Assembly (NCBI GenBank): GCA_002315505.1
Contig: DCGX01000082.1
Span: 26,932-64,581, forward strand
Source: Ruminococcaceae bacterium UBA1767
GTDB taxonomy: Bacteria; Bacillota; Clostridia; Oscillospirales; Acutalibacteraceae
DNA: 37,650 bases
Direction: 5' to 3'
Shown: positions 15,370 through 25,513 of the stretch, piece after piece
Layout: every line of letters starts with the position of its first letter
How positions within the stretch are numbered: position 1 is the stretch's first letter
Notes under the pieces: generated by a model
Database searches by the model: none
What the model was told of the DNA's origin: nothing
What the model saw: only the letters and a program-made list of their open reading frames with translations
Made by a program: the position numbers and the translations under genes

Positions 15370-18300
15370 ATGAAAAAAACAAAGAGAATGTTTTCCACAC
15401 TACTTGCGATAGTGTTTATTCTCGGCACTATTGCTGTCGGCATGCCGTATATGGATTTTTTCATAAAGGCATCCGCACTTAATCCGGGTGATTCAAATTA
15501 TAACCCGTACTATGTAGATAATAACATTACCACAGGAAAGGTAAAGGAAAATGCCGACGGCTCGTTTGTGACGTTGCAGATTGGTGACCTTCAGATGACT
15601 TATGTACCTGAAGATGTTGTCGGTCTTATGCGTCATGCTATGGCTCGTGTAAAGCCGAACCTTGTTGTTTTCACGGGTGATAACGCAATGTATACAAACG
15701 GCGCTGACCAGTATGAAAACCTTATTAAACAGGTTGTGTCTTACCTCTACGATTCTGACGGATACAGAATTCCGTTTGCAATCACCTTTGGTAACCACGA
15801 TGTCAGCAACAACACCTACAGCAGTGATAACGGCGGTGGAGAGCTTGGCGATATGATTGATTTCCACAAGACTTTACCGGGTTACATTGACTATGAGTAT
15901 AGTAAGGATTCAATCGGCAGTAGCGGTACAGGTTGCGTTGATGTATATAACGCAAATGGCACGGCTGTAAAGCAGAAGGTTATTATCATTAACTCTGCTG
16001 TTGACGGACCAAGTGGTGATGGCTATGGTAAGGTAGGTTATTACCAGGCGAGCACAAGCCGTCACGGCTATGACGATGAGCCTGCATATTATAATGCAGT
16101 ACTTCGTATTGCACAGGACGTTGAGGCAGGCGTTCCTACAATCGCATTTCAGCATATTCCTCTTCGTGAAATGTACACATCGGGAATTCTTGCAAATGTT
16201 GCCGCAGGAACAGCAGGTGCTCTTAAGGCATACAGTGATATTCAATCGGATTTAACATTAAATGGTTCAAAGGTAACTGACTTGTATTTCAAGCCGGCTT
16301 CTGATTCTGTCGGCGAATATTATGAGTCTGTCTGCTGTTCATATAATACAACAGAAGCTCTTTACTGTGTTCTTGCAAATCACAGCACTACCAAAACAAA
16401 GACATATAACGACGGTAGCAGTGACAGAACGATTACATTTACAGCACATCAGAATGTTTACGGTATTTTCTACGGTCATGACCACAGTGATACTGTTACA
16501 GGCTACGGTGCAATAACAGTTGACGGTGAGACATATTCTCTTCGTCAGGGCTACGGCGGAGGACTTGATATAGGTCACTCCGGCTCAAACAAGATTTTCT
16601 TCAGCGCATATAAAGTTTACAGTAATGATGCAGTTGCTGCGGCAACAGCATCCAATCAGTCGAATTCTGCAATGACAACAACTGTATCGGGTACAACAAA
16701 GTTCCAAAAATATACATGGGACAGTGAAACTGTTCTCGATGATTATGACACAACATTCGGTGCAAAGTACACAATCAACGGATATTCGGGAAATGTATTT
16801 GTAAACAGACTCGGATTCGGTCTCAAGGGACAGAATATTTTCTATTCACAGGGCGATCTTATGGATGATGCTCTTGATAAGGCTGTATCCGGATACAGCC
16901 TTGGCAATTCTGCTTACGGCTGTAACACAGGCGGTGTTGTACGTCTGAAATGGCCTGCACAGGAATCGTATTCATACACAGCTGACCTTAATAACGGCTC
17001 GGGCGGTGATTATCTTGCCTGTGCATATGATACTACCACAAAGTACAGTACACCCGAGGATATGACGGGAGCTTACACAGACCTTGTTCTTTTGAAATGG
17101 ACAGGAAGCGGAAGTCCGCCTGCAACACTTACAAAGGATAAGTTCGGCACATCAGTTACCTACAGCCTTGTAACAACACCGAGCGGTGGTTACACGGATA
17201 TGAATGAGAGTGCCGGTGGTGACTACATTTACGTTTACGGCTCACGTGACCCGAAGGCAGGTATTCCGATTACGGCTCTCGGTATAGTTTACGACTCGAG
17301 CCAGCGAGTTCTTTCAAAAGGTATCGGTTATTATATGCCTGTTACAAGGTCGGATGATAACGCATTCCAGTTCGAGGGACTTGGTGATTTCAACTCCGGT
17401 TGTGGTTCAAGCACATATTATGTTTTCATGCTGACGAAAACTATCGGTTCAGCATCAGACCATCTGAACACAACCACAACAAGTGCATACGATATAACTT
17501 ATCAGTACTATGACCTTGCAAAGCTCGTTTTATCTGATATCGGCAAAAAGGTTGACAGCTACAGATATGAGACTTCAGCGTGGAGCGCATATCAGACAGC
17601 TCTCAATAATGCAAAAGCACTTAAAACAAAGATTGATAACAACAGATATATCACTGAGTCAAGACAGTACATTGTAAATATCGAAAATACTCTTATCAAT
17701 GCTTACAATGACCTTGAAAATCATCTTATAACAGTTGATGAGTCTGATCAGACAAATACGGGTGCTCTTACTGAAACAGGTGTACAGATTGCTGTTCCAG
17801 AAACTGTATATCTTACTCCTTCAACGGGTGCATCAAGATACAGCCAGTATTTCCTTAACAATACAATCAGCAGCGGAACGCTTGTTCCTAATGGCACAAA
17901 GGGCTCGACAGGAAACCTTTATATCAAGTCGAATGTCGGTACTACATCTGTAACGGTCAAGGCAACAAGATACGATACGAGTAATGGTACAACCTTTACA
18001 AAGGATACAACTAACACCTTAACTGTTACGGATTCAAACAGCAGAAATATTGCCGCTTCGGGCGGTCAGTCGCTTACACCTTCCGTAGATAAAATCTGTA
18101 CAGCTACGATTTCACAGATTGACCTCGGCTCCCGTGGGCTTACACCTAAGCAGTCATGCCTGATTGAGTGGGAATTCAATGTAACGCTTAACTGCGGTGA
18201 TATTGAGGCTGACGGAGTACCTGAAACAGTTACAAATACCTACTACGCATATACAACCGTTTACGCTCAGAATGCAGGTACAACCGCATCTGTCGGCGCA

Positions 18301-21300
18301 ATGAACCATACAAAATTTGAGGCTAATGAAAGAAACGCATATAGCGCAACATCTGTATGGATTACCGGTCTTGACGGATACAATGCAGAATCCCATTCGG
18401 GCAATTCAAACGCATCCATTACACAGACTTATTCAAAGACAATTAATCTTCCTTATGACCCGATGACTTCGCTTTCGTCATATCCAAGCTATCCGTATAC
18501 AACAAGCTCGGGAACCTATTACGGTACACTTTCGGAGGTTTCGGGCGGTAATACACGTATAGGCTGGAATGCTACAACAAGCAACACCTATCATAATATT
18601 ACTTCGTATGTTTACTCACAGGCAACCGGTTACAGAACAATTGACTCGAGCCGATATACAAGGCTTATTGATGTGCCGTATTTCAACTTCGGTACAGATA
18701 TTAACGGCTTGAGAACAGCCAACGAGGAGAATGATACATATCGTTATGGTTATTATTATTCTACCGGCTATGATACTTCAACACAGCAGATAACTGATTC
18801 GTCAAGACTTTATCTGAATCTGCAGACAAACAAGAGTGACCTTAACTCTCTTGTTTTTCAGTGTACGGCGGCAAGTCCGAATAACAGTGGCTTCTCATCT
18901 CCGACAATTAATACATCAAACACAAAATTCACAGCTATATCATTTACAGAAACAATTGCTGACGTTAGTGGTTGGGGTTCAGGTGACTGGTGGCGTAATC
19001 AGTCCACGGTTTATGCATTTGCACAGTTCACTTATGTAAATAAGCAGGGACTTCGTACAAGTGTTGGTAATGCAGTTAATGCAGGATATCAGAAGAAATG
19101 GGATACAACCTCATCGAGCTTTGATAATATGAAGGCACAGCTTATGGCAGACGCATATAAGCTCGGTATTCCTACAGATACAACAGCCTCATCATCAACA
19201 CTTGATTCACGTAGAACTACCTGCGGAAATAATCAGGTTGCAGACCATACAGGTGTAATTTACAGAGACTATGGTCTCAGAATTCGCCTGAACAATTCGA
19301 CAGGTGCAATCAGTGGTTATGATTCTTTGGATATCACACCGAATTCAAACAATTCCAAGGATATCAGAAAGAATAACTGGTTCTATGTAAAGGCAGCTAC
19401 AATTGACGGCTATACATTCGCAGGACTTAAGAGAAACAGCACAATCGACTTTACAAGCAATCCGACAATCGGTGGCTTCGATGAGGACTCATCGTTTACA
19501 AAGTACAAGAGTGAATTTACGGCATCGTCAGCTCCGTATGCGGTCAGCACGAATTTCTACTATACTATGCCGAATTATACTCTCACAATTGACATTAACG
19601 GTGGTTCGGGCTTCAGCTACACAACCGTAACGGGTAACCAGGGCTCGACAATTACATTGCCGACAATTTCCCGTGCAGGCTATACCTTTGCAGGCTGGAC
19701 AATGACTGGCAGCGGTACTCTGTCAAGCGCATCATCAACAAGCCCGACATACACCTTCGGTACAGGCAACTGTACGCTTGTTGCTAACTGGAACGCTAAT
19801 TCTCAGACAGTTACAATCAATCCGGATGGAGGTATCTTCAACGGAAATATTGCATACTTCATGAATGGTGCAAGCTCTGTAACCTATAACGATTCGAGCT
19901 ATGGATATAATTATAATATTATTTATGACAGTAACAGCAATATGACTATTACCGGTCATACAACAGGCAATAAGTATCATCAGGAGCCTAATCTGTGCGC
20001 ATATCTTGAATACGGCAAGACCTATAGGGTGTCATATGATTCAACTGTAAACTCATCTAACTTTTTCCTGTATATCGGAAGTATCGATAAACGAAGCGGC
20101 AGAATCAACACCTATACCTATGATAGTGCAACGGGCATTTATCATTTTGAGGCAAATATAAGGGTTGGTTATGCTGAAGGTAATGATACTGCAGGTGAGA
20201 GAAGATGGCAGAACTTTACTTCGAGTGAGCTGACGGGTGTATATTACTTCCGTGTTGACCAGGCTACGAATACTGACCAGAACTTCTCAATCACTAATTT
20301 TAAAATTGTTCCGACAAGTGACGCAACGGTTAAAATTACTCAGAAAACCGATGAAACCCGTTTGTTCAGCAAGCCGACTAAATACGGCTATCTCTTCGAC
20401 GGATTTGCTCAGAGTCCGAGTGGTGCAGGCTACACATATGACAATGCAACCTTAAAATTCGGTCACACTACAGCAACACTTACCGCTCTGTGGGATGAAT
20501 GTGTAATTTCGTATAACATAAATCATAATGACAGCAGCGATAAATCCATTGAGCCGAATGTTTATGCTCTTGCTACATCGGATATGCTTTCATCGGCTCA
20601 GCAGACGCAGAACGGTATCACATACTCCTATGATAAATCATCAAATATCGTAACACTTAACGGCACAAGTACAAGAACAACGCAGGGCAGTGTATTTTCA
20701 TTACCTATTACAGATTTTGATATTTCCGAAGGCACGTACAGGTTTACTATTACAAAGCTGAGTGGCTCGTTTAATGGTCCCGGAAATAATACTTTGTCAT
20801 TCGAGTTAAAGACAAGTGCAGGTGCAAATCTTTCGAGCAGAATCTATAAGGATTTTGTCAAGAGTGATTTCGATTCTCAGGACACTGTATCCAAGACGAT
20901 TACAGTTTCTGATGTTCAGGCAGGCCAGGTTGAAAAAATACTTTTCCACAGCTATGCAAACGATGTTTCGAGTACAATGTCATTCAGTAATTTCCGCTTC
21001 AGAATCAAGGTTGAAAAGATTGAAACAAATACATCCTCGAACTATTCATTGAATGCACGCTTCGCAGGTGATTCATATTCAGGCTGTCTTCCGAGTCCGT
21101 ATGATTCTTCGGGAGCGTATTCAGATGTGAATTTCGGCTGCACAACCGATGCAGTTTTCCTCGGATGGTCAAGATCAGTTGACGGCTCGACAGGTCTTGT
21201 TTGTGAAACCGATGAGGTTACAAAGTCACATACCCTGTATGCACAGTGGGATACCGAGGTCAGCTATAATAATATTTTTGATATGGATGATTGGGCAAAG

Positions 21301-24267
21301 ACTTCAACACTCAATTCAAGCCTTGCGAGCGGTTCTGAATTCTCGGTTGACTATAAGAATAATTCAATTACAATCAGCAGAACAAATACATCTAACGAAA
21401 TTTATATTACAGGTAACAAGGGCGCATACGGTCAGGCAGGCGGTAATGCGGTTAATCTTGTACCGGGACATTCATATCGTTTATCATATAACGTAACAAA
21501 TAACTCCGGCTCAACAATTACCTCAAGACTTCTGTTCACTACGATGAAGAGCTCAAGTGACAGTGATACAACCCGTGAGGTTACCTTAAATATTCAGAAG
21601 GATGTTACAGCAGGTCAGACAAGAGCTGTCAGTGAAACCTTCTCAGTTGGTCAGAATTCTCAGTATGTTGTTCCTTGCGTCCGCTTTGGTTGTCTTACGG
21701 CGGCAAGCTACACAATCGTTTATGACGATGTTAAGATTGAAGATATAACTAATCCCGAAGCGATTGTTGATGCGACAGTAAGCACGCCGGATAACTTTAT
21801 TGGAAACGTAGACGAAGCATATTCACTTGAAAATGTAACCACACCTTTTGACGGTTATATCTTCGGTGGCTGGTATGATTCGATTGACGCTAATGGTAAC
21901 GGCACAGGTACTAAAATCGGTGACGCAGGAACATCAAAGAATCTAACTGTATATGACATTCATGCCTTTGCAAGATGGATGAAGGTCGGTGTTCAGATCG
22001 AAACTACTCCGATTACAATTTCCGCAAATGAATTTGTATCCAATACAACAGTTGCAGGTGCATTGAACGGATGGGAGAGCAGAGTTGTTACAGGCTACAC
22101 AACGACAGCTGTTACTACTGACGAAACCAACTTCAGCAAGAGAAATGTTACAGTCAGGTCCTCGGGTACAGAAACTCTTGCAAACGGTACGGGTAAGGTT
22201 GAATACAGTGCAACAGGCATTAAATTTGACCCGTCAACCACTATCGGTGATACTGTAAACACAATTTATGCCGAAATCAAGAGCACATATGACGGAAGAG
22301 ATTATTACACATATGCTCCTATTAAGGTTGTACCGCAGACGACAATTCTCTTTGACCAGAATGATGCAGGTACATTTACAAATGGTACGGCATCGTGGAC
22401 ACAGATTTCTTCGGAAAGTATTACAGGCTCGCAGGCATCAAGGATGGTTTACGGTTACTCAAAGGCATATATTAATGACTCGTATTACTCCGGTGGTACA
22501 CAGAAGGTTGTTACAGTTTCAAATGGTCAGTCCTCATGGCCGACCTATACTTACGAGTTCAAGGGCACAGGCTGTGCACTATATGCAACCTGTTATAACG
22601 AAAGCGGACTTATGACCGTTAAGCTCGAGAAGAAAAATGGCTCGGGTGTTTATGAAACTGTTTCAACAAATGCTATTAATACATTCTATAAGGATGGTAA
22701 TACTAATTTAGAGCTTTATCAGGCTCCTGTTTATACAAAGACTGACCTTGATTACGGTATGTACAGAGTTACTGTTACGGCAGTTTATAGCTATTACTTT
22801 GACAATACCGATAACGGCACGGTAACGGCATCGCTCGACGAAAATGCCGTACAGAACGGCGATATGGTTGATCTTTCGGCTGAGCTCGGAAGCGAGTATG
22901 CAAGCTGTGAGTATTTCAGCATGAACGACGGTGAAAATTCGTCAACTGATGAGCTTAACATATCGGATTATGAATCAGCCGTTGTAGGTGCAAGAAATCT
23001 TCCTACAAGTGTATCGGGAAGCTACAATATCTGCATTGACGGTGTACGTATCTATAATCCTGCAGGTAAGGGTGCAACTCTTACAAACACAACGATTAAA
23101 GAAAAGTATATATCCGACGAAGAGCTTGACCCGACATTCTATGATATCAGAACTAAGCTCGGCTCATCTCTTACTCTCGGAAACGGAAATATTGTTTATC
23201 TTTCAAAGTATAATGATGTTTCAAATAACACAACAACAGACTGGTCGGTTTACTCGACAAAGGGTGCTAATCATGAAGTGCTTCTTAATGCAGGCGGTGC
23301 AATTGCGTTTACAATCTCCGACTATGACGGACAGGATGTTCATATCTCACTTCGTTCACCTCGTTCGGGACAGACTCCGACAGTAAGCGTTAACTCAAAC
23401 ACATTGCCATACTCAATTACTTCTGCAACAGACCAGTATTTTGATATCACGGATTATATTACTTCAAATAACGGTGTTGTATTGATTTCATGTACAAGCG
23501 GAATGGTAAGCGTTGGCTCATTGAAGCTCGTTGACGCAGATTCACTTACACTTACATCCACACAGGATACTGTTGACCTAGCGAGCGAAATGCTGCTCGA
23601 TACAAATGATAATCCTGTTCCCGAAAAGAGTGATGTTACATTCAATATCACAATCGGTGATAAGACTGTTCAGAAGACTGTTACAGCTGAAAGGCTCTCA
23701 TATGTTGAAACAGCTGACGGCTGGAAGCTCACGGCAAAGCTTACTGAAAGTGATGTAAAAGAAATTCTCACTTCGGCAGGACTTGACGAAAATTGCAGGA
23801 TTAAAAATGAAGACGATATTGAACTCACGGCTCTCTATGACGGGGAAAAATGGGTGGCACAGGATGTATCTGCCGAGCTTGAAATTGCAGGAATCAATGA
23901 CCTGCTATTCAATGTAACCTTCGTAAATCTCGGTAATACTGCAATCAGAATTCCTAAGGACAGATTTACTGTAACTCAGGTTGACGGCAAAACCATTGCA
24001 ACTGCCGAAATCACAAATGATGAGCTTGTGACACTTATGAATGACGTTAGAAGCAGGGGCGATTATGCACTCAAAACAAATGGCAATGTTACAGTTAAAG
24101 CTGAATTCAAGGATGGTGAGTGGCAGACCGAGGATGTTAAAATTGAAGTTCAGAGACTTGGCAATACTGTTGAAGACAACAAGCCGGCAAAGACATTGTC
24201 TGACATTATTAAGAATTTCTTTGCTAACATCTTCAAAGGAATATTCAGTAAATTAAGTTTAAAATAG
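15370..24267 (+). CDS. Giant secreted metallophosphoesterase with InlB-type repeats
   Basis: This is a 2,965-residue exported protein. The signal peptide is residues 1-36, with a likely cut after ASA. A calcineurin-like phosphoesterase domain spans about 60-430: D73-x-Q75 (Q replaces the usual H of DxH), GD 103-104, GNHD 141-144, H262 and GHDH 369-372. A Ser/Thr/Tyr/Gly-rich stretch follows. A FIVAR-like helical block is at about 717-786. A complete InlB/Flg_new repeat is at about 1402-1477 (ends AGYTFAGW...LVANW). Three longer units then run to about 2204, each ending in an F-x-G-W or F-x-G-F block plus ALW, AQW or ARW, with a jelly-roll-like domain in the middle. Galactose-binding-like and Ig-like segments fill 2210-2935. 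There is no LPXTG sorting signal; the end is an amphipathic tail (LSDIIKNFFANIFKGIFSK). It probably acts on or at the cell surface on an unknown phosphoester. AAAGGAG precedes the start. Confidence 0.88.
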   Translation: MKKTKRMFSTLLAIVFILGTIAVGMPYMDFFIKASALNPGDSNYNPYYVDNNITTGKVKENADGSFVTLQIGDLQMTYVPEDVVGLMRHAMARVKPNLVVFTGDNAMYTNGADQYENLIKQVVSYLYDSDGYRIPFAITFGNHDVSNNTYSSDNGGGELGDMIDFHKTLPGYIDYEYSKDSIGSSGTGCVDVYNANGTAVKQKVIIINSAVDGPSGDGYGKVGYYQASTSRHGYDDEPAYYNAVLRIAQDVEAGVPTIAFQHIPLREMYTSGILANVAAGTAGALKAYSDIQSDLTLNGSKVTDLYFKPASDSVGEYYESVCCSYNTTEALYCVLANHSTTKTKTYNDGSSDRTITFTAHQNVYGIFYGHDHSDTVTGYGAITVDGETYSLRQGYGGGLDIGHSGSNKIFFSAYKVYSNDAVAAATASNQSNSAMTTTVSGTTKFQKYTWDSETVLDDYDTTFGAKYTINGYSGNVFVNRLGFGLKGQNIFYSQGDLMDDALDKAVSGYSLGNSAYGCNTGGVVRLKWPAQESYSYTADLNNGSGGDYLACAYDTTTKYSTPEDMTGAYTDLVLLKWTGSGSPPATLTKDKFGTSVTYSLVTTPSGGYTDMNESAGGDYIYVYGSRDPKAGIPITALGIVYDSSQRVLSKGIGYYMPVTRSDDNAFQFEGLGDFNSGCGSSTYYVFMLTKTIGSASDHLNTTTTSAYDITYQYYDLAKLVLSDIGKKVDSYRYETSAWSAYQTALNNAKALKTKIDNNRYITESRQYIVNIENTLINAYNDLENHLITVDESDQTNTGALTETGVQIAVPETVYLTPSTGASRYSQYFLNNTISSGTLVPNGTKGSTGNLYIKSNVGTTSVTVKATRYDTSNGTTFTKDTTNTLTVTDSNSRNIAASGGQSLTPSVDKICTATISQIDLGSRGLTPKQSCLIEWEFNVTLNCGDIEADGVPETVTNTYYAYTTVYAQNAGTTASVGAMNHTKFEANERNAYSATSVWITGLDGYNAESHSGNSNASITQTYSKTINLPYDPMTSLSSYPSYPYTTSSGTYYGTLSEVSGGNTRIGWNATTSNTYHNITSYVYSQATGYRTIDSSRYTRLIDVPYFNFGTDINGLRTANEENDTYRYGYYYSTGYDTSTQQITDSSRLYLNLQTNKSDLNSLVFQCTAASPNNSGFSSPTINTSNTKFTAISFTETIADVSGWGSGDWWRNQSTVYAFAQFTYVNKQGLRTSVGNAVNAGYQKKWDTTSSSFDNMKAQLMADAYKLGIPTDTTASSSTLDSRRTTCGNNQVADHTGVIYRDYGLRIRLNNSTGAISGYDSLDITPNSNNSKDIRKNNWFYVKAATIDGYTFAGLKRNSTIDFTSNPTIGGFDEDSSFTKYKSEFTASSAPYAVSTNFYYTMPNYTLTIDINGGSGFSYTTVTGNQGSTITLPTISRAGYTFAGWTMTGSGTLSSASSTSPTYTFGTGNCTLVANWNANSQTVTINPDGGIFNGNIAYFMNGASSVTYNDSSYGYNYNIIYDSNSNMTITGHTTGNKYHQEPNLCAYLEYGKTYRVSYDSTVNSSNFFLYIGSIDKRSGRINTYTYDSATGIYHFEANIRVGYAEGNDTAGERRWQNFTSSELTGVYYFRVDQATNTDQNFSITNFKIVPTSDATVKITQKTDETRLFSKPTKYGYLFDGFAQSPSGAGYTYDNATLKFGHTTATLTALWDECVISYNINHNDSSDKSIEPNVYALATSDMLSSAQQTQNGITYSYDKSSNIVTLNGTSTRTTQGSVFSLPITDFDISEGTYRFTITKLSGSFNGPGNNTLSFELKTSAGANLSSRIYKDFVKSDFDSQDTVSKTITVSDVQAGQVEKILFHSYANDVSSTMSFSNFRFRIKVEKIETNTSSNYSLNARFAGDSYSGCLPSPYDSSGAYSDVNFGCTTDAVFLGWSRSVDGSTGLVCETDEVTKSHTLYAQWDTEVSYNNIFDMDDWAKTSTLNSSLASGSEFSVDYKNNSITISRTNTSNEIYITGNKGAYGQAGGNAVNLVPGHSYRLSYNVTNNSGSTITSRLLFTTMKSSSDSDTTREVTLNIQKDVTAGQTRAVSETFSVGQNSQYVVPCVRFGCLTAASYTIVYDDVKIEDITNPEAIVDATVSTPDNFIGNVDEAYSLENVTTPFDGYIFGGWYDSIDANGNGTGTKIGDAGTSKNLTVYDIHAFARWMKVGVQIETTPITISANEFVSNTTVAGALNGWESRVVTGYTTTAVTTDETNFSKRNVTVRSSGTETLANGTGKVEYSATGIKFDPSTTIGDTVNTIYAEIKSTYDGRDYYTYAPIKVVPQTTILFDQNDAGTFTNGTASWTQISSESITGSQASRMVYGYSKAYINDSYYSGGTQKVVTVSNGQSSWPTYTYEFKGTGCALYATCYNESGLMTVKLEKKNGSGVYETVSTNAINTFYKDGNTNLELYQAPVYTKTDLDYGMYRVTVTAVYSYYFDNTDNGTVTASLDENAVQNGDMVDLSAELGSEYASCEYFSMNDGENSSTDELNISDYESAVVGARNLPTSVSGSYNICIDGVRIYNPAGKGATLTNTTIKEKYISDEELDPTFYDIRTKLGSSLTLGNGNIVYLSKYNDVSNNTTTDWSVYSTKGANHEVLLNAGGAIAFTISDYDGQDVHISLRSPRSGQTPTVSVNSNTLPYSITSATDQYFDITDYITSNNGVVLISCTSGMVSVGSLKLVDADSLTLTSTQDTVDLASEMLLDTNDNPVPEKSDVTFNITIGDKTVQKTVTAERLSYVETADGWKLTAKLTESDVKEILTSAGLDENCRIKNEDDIELTALYDGEKWVAQDVSAELEIAGINDLLFNVTFVNLGNTAIRIPKDRFTVTQVDGKTIATAEITNDELVTLMNDVRSRGDYALKTNGNVTVKAEFKDGEWQTEDVKIEVQRLGNTVEDNKPAKTLSDIIKNFFANIFKGIFSKLSLK

Positions 24268-24286
24268 TAAGAAGGGATGAAAACTG

Positions 24287-24529
24287 ATGAAAAAGAAATA
24301 TGAAAAGCCCGGTTTTTGTCCGATTTCACTTGAAGCAAATGTAATTGCAGATAACTGCATTTATACCAACAACTATTGTTGGGGTTCCTGTCCGATTTTG
24401 CTCGATGGTCTGGGTTTTGTGTTTGTAGATGATGGTTGTGATATTTACCCTGATGACCTCGGCATTGATGCGGATTCGAACGTATGCTATGACATTGCCG
24501 GTGCAAACGTCAATACATTTGGCTCGTAA
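24287..24529 (+). CDS. Small six-cysteine peptide, unknown function
   Basis: This 80-residue protein has the basic start MKKKYEKPGFCPISLEANVI and then an acidic, Gly/Asp/Asn-rich body. The six cysteines are C11, C24, C31, C35, C51 and C67. It has no signal peptide or membrane segment. It begins 19 nt after the giant gene, with AAGGG 10 nt before the ATG and no terminator between, so the two should be co-transcribed. The KKYEKP-type start followed by a short Leu/Ile-rich segment recalls, from memory, small proteins seen in Ruminococcaceae and Bacteroidota genomes, and could be a leader-like region. A modified peptide (RiPP) precursor is a guess; no radical SAM or other maturase gene lies beside it. 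Confidence 0.65.
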   Translation: MKKKYEKPGFCPISLEANVIADNCIYTNNYCWGSCPILLDGLGFVFVDDGCDIYPDDLGIDADSNVCYDIAGANVNTFGS

Positions 24530-24543
24530 ATTAATGCAATAAA

Positions 24544-24573
24544 AATACCCCGACAGTTTCCTGCCGGGGTATT
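24544..24573. terminator. Terminator between convergent genes, strongest on the minus strand
   Basis: The stem AATACCCCG / CGGGGTATT has inner CAG/CTG pairing. On the minus strand it runs into TTTTTATT, a good end for the phosphodiesterase gene; on the plus strand the T run is poor, so it may only partly stop the giant-gene transcript. Confidence 0.78.
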
Positions 24574-24613
24574 GCTCTGCAAAAAAACGCAACGAAAATT
24601 CGCTGAGTTTTAA

Positions 24614-25513
24614 TTATTTTTCGAAAATTCTGTTTGTGACAAAGTCGGTTATGCCGATTTTGTAGAGTTTCTGCATCGTTTCAATATCGTCAACTGTCCA
24701 GCAGACGAGGGGAATGCCTGCCTTCTGTAATTGCTTGATTTTGCTTTCGGTATTTGCCTTTTTGCTTGCGTTGAAGCTGATTCCGATATCGGGATTGTTC
24801 AGTGCCGCATTCATTTCTTTTTTATTTAAAACACTGACGAGCTTAAAAAGCATAATATCGGGATTCTTCTTCGCAATTATGTCAAGTACTTCACGGTCAA
24901 AGGAAATAATAGAGCAGGATTTCGTGAATCCGTATTTTTCTATAAGCTCAAGAAGAGAATCAAGGCTCTCCTCGGTGTATGCCTTGATTTCAATCATCGG
25001 CTTGATGTTGTTTTCAAGACAGGCTTCGAGAAGATGCTCAAGTGTGGGAATTTTCAAATCCTCATAAGCCTTGTGGTTTGCGCCCTTATCTATGCTGGCG
25101 GTTACAATATCATAATAAGTCTTGCTCGAAATTGCACCTTTTTTGTCGGTCATTTTGTTGATGCTTGTGTCATGCGAAACAACCCAAACCCCGTCTTCTG
25201 TCGGCTGAATGTCAATTTCAATAGTATCAAAGCCATACTCGGCCGCTTTCTTCACAGCAGGAATGGTATTCTCGGGAGCCTGACAAGAAAAGCCTCTGTG
25301 CCCGATGAGATTGATTTTTGCACGGTCTGTTTTCTTTACGAAGGCCTCGCTCAATGCAATCGGAGTCTTTGCAGAAAATCTCATCTGCCCCGTAATAACG
25401 GAATAAGCAATCGGTGTGACTATAAGAGCAATAACGATAATAACCGAAAGAACAGCAGGCCATTTTTTACGTTTCAGAATACGTATTTTTCTTTTGAGAG
25501 CTTCCTTATTCAT
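24614..25513 (-). CDS. Membrane-anchored glycerophosphodiester phosphodiesterase
   Basis: GDPD-family enzymes hydrolyse glycerophosphodiesters (from phospholipids or teichoic acids) to glycerol-3-P and an alcohol. The 299-residue protein has a basic N-terminus and one membrane segment (about 18-40), so the enzyme domain is probably outside the cell. The core motifs are GHRG with H72 and R73, PENT at 80-83, E99-x-D101 and H114, and later EIKAY and VCWTVDD. The ATG at 25513 is chosen over an upstream TTG because AGGAGA lies 8 nt before the ATG. The ATG overlaps the mtaB stop by 8 nt (ATGAATAA), so the two are translationally coupled. The cognate substrate is unknown. Confidence 0.9.
   Translation of the reverse strand: MNKEALKRKIRILKRKKWPAVLSVIIVIALIVTPIAYSVITGQMRFSAKTPIALSEAFVKKTDRAKINLIGHRGFSCQAPENTIPAVKKAAEYGFDTIEIDIQPTEDGVWVVSHDTSINKMTDKKGAISSKTYYDIVTASIDKGANHKAYEDLKIPTLEHLLEACLENNIKPMIEIKAYTEESLDSLLELIEKYGFTKSCSIISFDREVLDIIAKKNPDIMLFKLVSVLNKKEMNAALNNPDIGISFNASKKANTESKIKQLQKAGIPLVCWTVDDIETMQKLYKIGITDFVTNRIFEK

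Noticed and set aside
24150..24506. Minus-strand open frame across the end of the giant gene and the small peptide gene
   Set aside because: It is antisense to two frames with good ribosome binding sites, and its Gln/His/Asn-rich product looks like a shadow frame.
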